From the NCBI RefSeq assembly GCF_001613465.1, contig NZ_BDCK01000037.1, forward strand, positions 62,001 through 126,000: a DNA stretch of 64,000 nt, given 5' to 3'. The position numbers were made by a program, and so were the translations under genes. The first letter of the stretch is position 1; every line of letters starts with the position of its first letter. The stretch comes from Nocardia niwae NBRC 108934 = DSM 45340 (GTDB taxonomy: Bacteria > Actinomycetota > Actinomycetes > Mycobacteriales > Mycobacteriaceae). Below, in pieces: positions 59,223 to 64,000 of this stretch. The notes under the pieces are model-generated. The model had not been told where the DNA came from. It worked only from the letters and a program-made list of their open reading frames with translations, and made no database searches.

Positions 59223-61454
59223 GTGTCCTCCGATAGCCGCCCACCCAATCCTGACACCGAGACGCAGAGCGCAAGCGAGAGCGAGAACCCGGCGATCCCG
59301 TCTCCCACCGCGAAGACGGACCATCGCCCCCGCAGCAACAAGGACTGGTGGCCGGAGCAGATCGATGTCTCGGTGCTGCACGCCCATTCGTCCAAGTCCA
59401 ACCCGCTGGGCGAGGACTTCAACTATCCCGAAGAGTTCAAGAAACTCGACGTCGATGCCCTCAAGGCCGACGTCGCGGCAGTCCTGACCAATTCGCAGGA
59501 CTGGTGGCCCGCCGACTACGGCCACTACGGCGGCCTGTTCATCCGGATGAGCTGGCATGCCGCGGGCACCTACCGCATCGCCGACGGCCGCGGCGGCGGT
59601 GGCCAGGGCGCGCAACGTTTCGCGCCGCTGAACAGCTGGCCGGACAACGCCAACCTGGACAAGGCGCGCCGCCTGCTGTGGCCGGTCAAGCAGAAGTACG
59701 GCAACAAGATCTCATGGGCCGACCTGCTGGTTTTCGCCGGCAACGTCGCCCTGGAGTCGATGGGCTTCCAGACCTTCGGCTTCGGCTTCGGCCGCCCGGA
59801 CATCTGGGAGCCGGAGGAGGTCTTCTGGGGTCCGGAGGACACCTGGCTCGGCGACGAGCGCTACAGCGGTGACCGCGAACTGGCGGGCCCGCTGGGCGCA
59901 GTCCAGATGGGCCTGATCTATGTGAACCCCGAAGGGCCCAACGGCCGGCCGGATCCGGTGGCCGCGGCTCGGGACATCCGCGAAACGTTCGGCCGCATGG
60001 CGATGAACGACGAGGAGACCGCCGCGCTGATCGTCGGCGGCCACAGCTTCGGCAAGACCCACGGTGCGGGCGATGCCGGCCTCGTCGGCGCCGAGCCGGA
60101 AGGCGCGCCCATCGAGCAGCAGGGCCTGGGCTGGAAGAGCGCTCACGGCTCGGGCAAGGGGAAGGACGCCATCACCAGCGGCCTCGAGGTCGTCTGGACG
60201 TCCACCCCGACCAAGTGGGGCAACGGCTTCCTGCAGAACCTGTACGGCTACGAGTGGGAGCTGACCAAGAGCCCCGCCGGAGCATGGCAGTGGAAGCCGA
60301 AGGACGGCGCGGGCGCGGGCACCATCCCGGACCCGTTCGACGGGCCCGCACGGACCCCGACGATGCTGACCACCGACTTGGCGCTGCGTGAGGACCCGAT
60401 CTACGGCGAGATCACCCGGCGCTGGCTGGAGCACCCCGAGGAACTGGCCGAGGCGTTCGCCAAGGCGTGGTACAAGCTCCTGCACCGCGACATGGGGCCG
60501 ATCACCCGCTACCTCGGCCCGTGGGTGCCCGAGCCGCAACTGTGGCAGGATCCCGTTCCGGATGTCGATCACGAGCTGATCGGCGAGTCCGACATCGCGG
60601 CCCTCAAAAGCAGGGTGCTCGAGTCGGGCCTGTCGGTGGCGCAGCTGGTCAAGACCGCTTGGGCCTCGGCGGCCAGCTACCGCAGCACCGACAAGCGCGG
60701 CGGCGCCAACGGCGCCCGCATCCGCCTCGAGCCGCAGAAGAACTGGGAACTCAACGAGCCGGACGAGCTGGCGAAGGTGCTGCCGGTGCTCGAGCAGATC
60801 CAGCAGGACTTCAACGGTTCGGCCGCCGGCGGCAAGAAGGTCTCGCTGGCCGACCTGATCATCCTGGCCGGGTCCGCCGCGATCGAGAAGGCGGCCAAGG
60901 ACGCCGGCCACGAGATCACGGTGCCGTTCTCCCCCGGCCGGACGGACGCGACGCAGGAGAACACCGACGTCGAGTCGTTCGCGGTGCTCGAGCCGCGTGC
61001 CGACGGGTTCCGTAACTATGTGCGGACCGGCGAGAAGGCTCCGCTGGAGCGCCTGCTGCTCGACCGGGCGTACATGCTGGACGTGACCGCTCCGGAGCTG
61101 ACCGTGCTCATCGGCGGCCTGCGCGCTCTGGGCGCCAACTACGGCGGCACCGGCCACGGTGTGTTCACCGACCGGCCGGGCGTGCTGACGAACGACTTCT
61201 TCGTCAATCTGCTCGACCAGAACACCGAGTGGAAGGCGTCGGAGTCGGCGGAGAACGTCTACGAAGGCTTCGACCGGGCCTCCGGCGCCGCCAAGTGGAC
61301 CGCCACCGCCAACGATCTCATCTTCGGGTCGCACTCCGTGCTGCGGGCGTTGGCCGAGGTGTACGCGCAGGACGACGCCGAGACGAAGTTCGTGAACGAC
61401 TTCGTCGCCGCGTGGGTCAAGGTGGTCGAGAACGATCGGTTCGATCTCGCCTGA
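59223..61454 (+). CDS. katG: Catalase-peroxidase KatG
   Basis: A full-length 743-residue bifunctional haem enzyme. The distal pocket is R108-W111-H112 (FIRMSWHAAGTYR), the proximal His is H274 (VGGHSFGKTHGAGD), and positions consistent with the Met-Tyr-Trp adduct are W111, Tyr near 233 (LIYVNPEG) and Met near 259. Ser319 (AITSGLEVVW) corresponds to M. tuberculosis Ser315, offset by four. The degenerate C-terminal duplicate domain is present. It removes H2O2 and, in relatives, activates isoniazid. GTG 59223 has AGGAAGGA 5 bases upstream; the ATG at 59219 is out of frame. Confidence 0.97.
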   Translation: MSSDSRPPNPDTETQSASESENPAIPSPTAKTDHRPRSNKDWWPEQIDVSVLHAHSSKSNPLGEDFNYPEEFKKLDVDALKADVAAVLTNSQDWWPADYGHYGGLFIRMSWHAAGTYRIADGRGGGGQGAQRFAPLNSWPDNANLDKARRLLWPVKQKYGNKISWADLLVFAGNVALESMGFQTFGFGFGRPDIWEPEEVFWGPEDTWLGDERYSGDRELAGPLGAVQMGLIYVNPEGPNGRPDPVAAARDIRETFGRMAMNDEETAALIVGGHSFGKTHGAGDAGLVGAEPEGAPIEQQGLGWKSAHGSGKGKDAITSGLEVVWTSTPTKWGNGFLQNLYGYEWELTKSPAGAWQWKPKDGAGAGTIPDPFDGPARTPTMLTTDLALREDPIYGEITRRWLEHPEELAEAFAKAWYKLLHRDMGPITRYLGPWVPEPQLWQDPVPDVDHELIGESDIAALKSRVLESGLSVAQLVKTAWASAASYRSTDKRGGANGARIRLEPQKNWELNEPDELAKVLPVLEQIQQDFNGSAAGGKKVSLADLIILAGSAAIEKAAKDAGHEITVPFSPGRTDATQENTDVESFAVLEPRADGFRNYVRTGEKAPLERLLLDRAYMLDVTAPELTVLIGGLRALGANYGGTGHGVFTDRPGVLTNDFFVNLLDQNTEWKASESAENVYEGFDRASGAAKWTATANDLIFGSHSVLRALAEVYAQDDAETKFVNDFVAAWVKVVENDRFDLA

Positions 61455-61470
61455 TCGGCATTGATGGATT

Positions 61471-61498
61471 CCAGGCCGGTCCTTCGGGGCCGGCCTGG
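61471..61498 (+). terminator. katG terminator with UUCG tetraloop
   Basis: CCAGGCCGGTCC, loop TTCG, and GGGCCGGCCTGG form a 12-bp stem (one T-G pair) 16 bases after the katG stop, followed by TTCTTTA. UUCG loops are unusually stable, so this is a strong intrinsic terminator. Confidence 0.88.
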
Positions 61499-61673
61499 AG
61501 TTCTTTACGCCGTGGTCGCCGAGCCGAAGGGCCCGAGCGCCGTCAGTGGGTGTCCGGTCTGGGGATATGGACCCCGGCGCCGCGAAGCCTGGGCCGCTCC
61601 ACTGAATCACGCACCGCCGCGAACGTGGATCCCCGAGACACGCCGCCCCGGGCGCAATGCCCGAGAGTCAGAC

Positions 61674-62339
61674 CTAACCGGAGTGCGCGGGTGTGTCGTC
61701 GGGGCGATGACCAGTGGTCATGTAGACAGTGCGGCGGCCGACCTCTACGGCATGGTCGGCGAAGCGTTCGTAGTAGCGGCCCAGCAGGGTGACGTCCACG
61801 GCTGCGGCGGTGCCGTTGTCCCAGCCGTCGGCGAGAATCGCCGCGAGCAGGTCGCGGTGCAGGTCGTCCATCGTGTCGTCACGCGCGTCGAGGTCCGCGG
61901 CGTCGCCGGGGTCGGCGGTGGTCAGCACGCCGACCGCGGCATCCGCCAGGTCGACCGCCGTCTCCCCCATGTGGATCACCAGATTCCGCACCGGCTCGGG
62001 AACGGCGTCGGCGGGATGCCTGCGCCGCGCGGCGCGTGCGATGTGCTCGGTCAGCGCACTCATGCGAGTGAGATCGTCCACCAACTGCAGTGCGGTCACC
62101 ACCCGCCGCAGTTCTCCCGCGACGGGTGCTTCGAGCGCCAGGAGCGTCATCGCGGCGTGCTCGGTGTCCTCGCGCATCGCGACGGTTTCGGCGCAGTAGT
62201 CGATGGTGCGCTCGGCCAGTTCCAGGTCCGCGCCGAGAAGGGCGTCGGTGGCCATCGCGATGGCCTCGCGGTTGCGTGCGCACATCACTCGCAGTTGATC
62301 GGCCAGCTGCTCGAGGTGATCGTGATAGCGAGTGCGCAC
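61674..62339 (-). CDS. phoU: PhoU phosphate-signalling protein
   Basis: A 221-residue all-helical protein with two PhoU three-helix repeats: residues 1-105 (MATDALLGADLELAERTIDY; LQLVDDLTRMSALTEHIARA with the metal-binding D..ER-like positions) and 110-210 (TLLGRYYERFADHAVEVGRR with the typical YYERFADH). It modulates the Pst transporter and PhoR-type kinase signalling. GTG 62339 is the start of the family alignment. It is convergent with katG, and no pst genes lie beside it, as in other mycolic-acid bacteria with two PhoU proteins. Confidence 0.9.
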   Translation of the reverse strand: MRTRYHDHLEQLADQLRVMCARNREAIAMATDALLGADLELAERTIDYCAETVAMREDTEHAAMTLLALEAPVAGELRRVVTALQLVDDLTRMSALTEHIARAARRRHPADAVPEPVRNLVIHMGETAVDLADAAVGVLTTADPGDAADLDARDDTMDDLHRDLLAAILADGWDNGTAAAVDVTLLGRYYERFADHAVEVGRRTVYMTTGHRPDDTPAHSG

Positions 62340-62658
62340 CTATTCATCATCGCGCGCATTCCGGCGGCGCGCTGCAGGCTCGCGGGGCCGGCCGCCGGAC
62401 CGGCCTGGTGCCCGAGGCCGGCTCGTTGCAAGCACGAGCGGGATCTGTAAGGGAAGCCGGGCCGAGGCGACCGCCTTCAACGGTGCCGGAATTCGGTCGT
62501 TGCGCAGCCAGCCGCCGCGCCGTCGATGCCGCACTGCCTTCGTCCGCAGTGGCGCGTGTTGCCGCCGTCATCGCCTCTCGTCCTCCGATAACACAACCGC
62601 GCCTTAGTAAGCTGTTCATCGACCGTGTCGCTACCAGGTCGGGCCGGAAGGGGCGAGT

Positions 62659-63621
62659 GTGGGATTGCCATCAGCCGGACCGTTGACGGCGCGGACCGGC
62701 GCCGCCGAGACCTGGTGGTCGTGCTGTGCGGCCGGGATGTCGATGCCGTGGCGTACGTTGCGCCCGCGCCGCCGCGACGCGCAACTGCTCGACTCGATCC
62801 CGGACGCGGACCTGCCCCCGGCGCGGGCCACGGTCCGGTTGACCGCGCTGGTCCACGGCGTGCGACCCGTTCCGGCCTACGGAGTGATCGAAGGAGCGCG
62901 GCCACCGTCCACGGTGGCGATCGCGATGACCAGTTTCCTGGTCGAACATCCGCAGGCTCGTTTCGTGGTCGATCCGGCCATGTGCACCGACGTGCACGCC
63001 CGAATCCTTCCGCAGCTGCGCCGCCCGTACCGTGCGCTCGTCGCTCCCGCGAGACCCCTTGTCGGCCTGGCCGATTCGCTGGCGATGTCGGCCGTCCCCG
63101 TCGACGGCATCGACTTCGCGATCGCGACGCACATCCACTGGGACCACGTGGCCGGCCTGCTCGATCTACCGGAATCACTCGCGCTGCGGGTCACCAGGGC
63201 CGAATCGGAGTGGGCGACGAACCCTGCGACGGCGCCCATAGGAGTCGCCGAATCGCTCGGTACCCGACCGATGCCGGCCTTCGAGCTCGACGGTCCTCCC
63301 GTGCTGAGTTTCTCCTGTAGCCACGACCTGTTCGGCGACGGTTCGGTGCTGGCCGTGGACCTCGCCGGACACACCCCGGGCAGCATCGGGCTCGTGCTCG
63401 CTGTGCAGGACGGCGGCTACGTGCTCCTGGCCGGTGACGCTGTTTGGCGCCGTGAGCAGATCGCGCTGCTCCGCCAGAAGCCGCCGCTGCCAGGGCTTCT
63501 GGTCGATCACGATCGATCCGCCGCCTTCGCCGCCATCCACCGCCTGCACCGTCTGCCCACCGGGATCGAGGTCATTCCCGCACACGACCACACCGCGGCG
63601 AAACGATGGGCGCCCCGCTGA
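62659..63621 (+). CDS. MBL-fold metallo-hydrolase
   Basis: A protein of up to 320 residues with the metallo-beta-lactamase fold: THIHWDHVAGLLDL (His158, His160, Asp162, His163), AGHTPGSIGLVL, LAGDAVWRR (bridging Asp) and the last ligand His in PAHDHTAAKRW. Two metal ions, usually zinc, would catalyse hydrolysis; the family includes lactonases and thioesterases. The first 40 residues from GTG 62659 (GGAAGGGG upstream) are Trp/Cys/Arg-rich and poorly family-like, so the true start may be further downstream, around the second ATG near 62740. Confidence 0.85.
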   Translation: MGLPSAGPLTARTGAAETWWSCCAAGMSMPWRTLRPRRRDAQLLDSIPDADLPPARATVRLTALVHGVRPVPAYGVIEGARPPSTVAIAMTSFLVEHPQARFVVDPAMCTDVHARILPQLRRPYRALVAPARPLVGLADSLAMSAVPVDGIDFAIATHIHWDHVAGLLDLPESLALRVTRAESEWATNPATAPIGVAESLGTRPMPAFELDGPPVLSFSCSHDLFGDGSVLAVDLAGHTPGSIGLVLAVQDGGYVLLAGDAVWRREQIALLRQKPPLPGLLVDHDRSAAFAAIHRLHRLPTGIEVIPAHDHTAAKRWAPR

Positions 63622-63679
63622 CTCCCATCCCTGCGCGCACGCTGGTAACTTCGGCGCCTCACAGCTGACGGCGGAGCCC

Positions 63680-64000
63680 GTGGCCGAGCACGGTGGCAGC
63701 CGCGACGAGGACCGGGATCAGCAGCAGTGCACGCGGCAAGCCCGCCACCTGGCGAAAGCCGCGCAGAGCCCGACCGACGAGACGCAACCGCTGCGCTATC
63801 GGGGCCGGGATCGCAACGCGGCGGCGGCCATCATGACGACGGTCGCCGCCGCGCTCGCCGGGCAGCAGTGGGCCCGGTCGAAGTCGTGCCCGGACTGCCG
63901 CAACGTCTTCTACGACCACAGCCGCAACCGCAGCCGCACCTGGTGCTCGGTGTACGCCGAAACGCCCGATGGGCGGGCCTGCGGCAGTATTTCGAAGGTC
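63680..64000 (+). CDS. CGNR zinc-finger (ABATE-type) regulator, cut by the window end
   Basis: The frame is open to the last base. Residues near its end form a zinc finger: CPDCRNVFYDHSRNRSRTWC, then ACGS, matching CGNR proteins (Cys-X2-Cys, the RNRSRTWCS hallmark and a final CGS). CGNR proteins are putative stress-response transcription regulators whose finger sits at the C-terminus behind a helical ABATE domain. Here only about 70 residues precede the finger from GTG 63680, so either the start is earlier in the open frame (back to at least 63617) or the N-terminal domain is shortened. The last residues and stop lie outside the window. Confidence 0.6.
   Translation, partial: MAEHGGSRDEDRDQQQCTRQARHLAKAAQSPTDETQPLRYRGRDRNAAAAIMTTVAAALAGQQWARSKSCPDCRNVFYDHSRNRSRTWCSVYAETPDGRACGSISKV

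Noticed and set aside
59712..61610. 632-codon antisense frame opposite katG
   Set aside because: It is a shadow of a highly conserved gene with no motif or start signal of its own.
1..64000. CRISPR arrays, tRNA or rRNA genes, insertion sequences, attachment sites
   Set aside because: I looked for regularly spaced repeats, cloverleaf-like sequence, transposase motifs and terminal inverted repeats and saw none; a covariance or profile search would be needed to exclude small RNAs.

Overview
This 64 kb window is high-GC actinobacterial DNA and most resembles Nocardia or a close relative in the Mycobacteriales. The pointers are a mycobacterial-type furA-katG pair with its leaderless promoter, a TetR-controlled acyl-CoA catabolic operon, frequent GTG and TTG starts, four-base start/stop overlaps, and many long antisense reading frames caused by GC-rich third codon positions. 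I see no tRNA, rRNA, CRISPR array, insertion sequence or phage gene.

Layout. 1-1350: the 3' part of an MhpA-like flavin hydroxylase. 1967-7102: a terpene locus with a cytochrome P450, a single-chain isoprenyl diphosphate synthase plus terpene cyclase (the most striking protein here), and a convergent two-gene ABC-2 exporter. 7230-12933: accessory genes, including an AraC regulator divergent from a flavodoxin-fold quinone reductase, proteins of unknown function, a lipase broken by one missing base, and a TetR regulator. 13279-22354: a minus-strand catabolic cluster (two NADPH oxidoreductases, a small monooxygenase, acyl-CoA dehydrogenase, a kinase-fold protein, MaoC hydratase, two SDRs, thiolase, TetR). 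The kinase plus acyl-CoA dehydrogenase suggests 4-hydroxyacyl-CoA processing that feeds beta-oxidation. 22572-31000: VOC proteins, an integral-membrane M48 peptidase with a coupled partner, small membrane proteins, a solitary glutamate-type binding protein, a Mop protein and a class II deacetylase-like enzyme.

30950-38573: a GT87-like membrane protein diverges from a translationally coupled pair, a 1364-residue Ski2-like helicase and a 443-residue protein with a possible degenerate NYN/PIN domain. A secreted protein follows. This pair is my second candidate for an undescribed system. 38708-42720: a class II glutamine amidotransferase and a molybdate regulator-modABC operon. 43016-49332: a PucR regulator followed by a complete 2-oxoacid (pyruvate) dehydrogenase operon, lpdA-E1alpha-E1beta-E2, closed by a perfect hairpin.

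49343-58287: DUF1801-like and VOC proteins, a large LuxR-HTH/NB-ARC regulator, a permuted NlpC/P60 protein, a solitary NitT/TauT binding lipoprotein, enoyl-CoA hydratase, and an SRPBCC plus zinc alcohol dehydrogenase pair. 58706-61498: furA-katG with FurA box and a UUCG terminator. 61674-64000: a PhoU protein, an MBL hydrolase and a CGNR zinc-finger gene cut by the window end. Functions are inferred from motifs and context read by eye; no database search was run.
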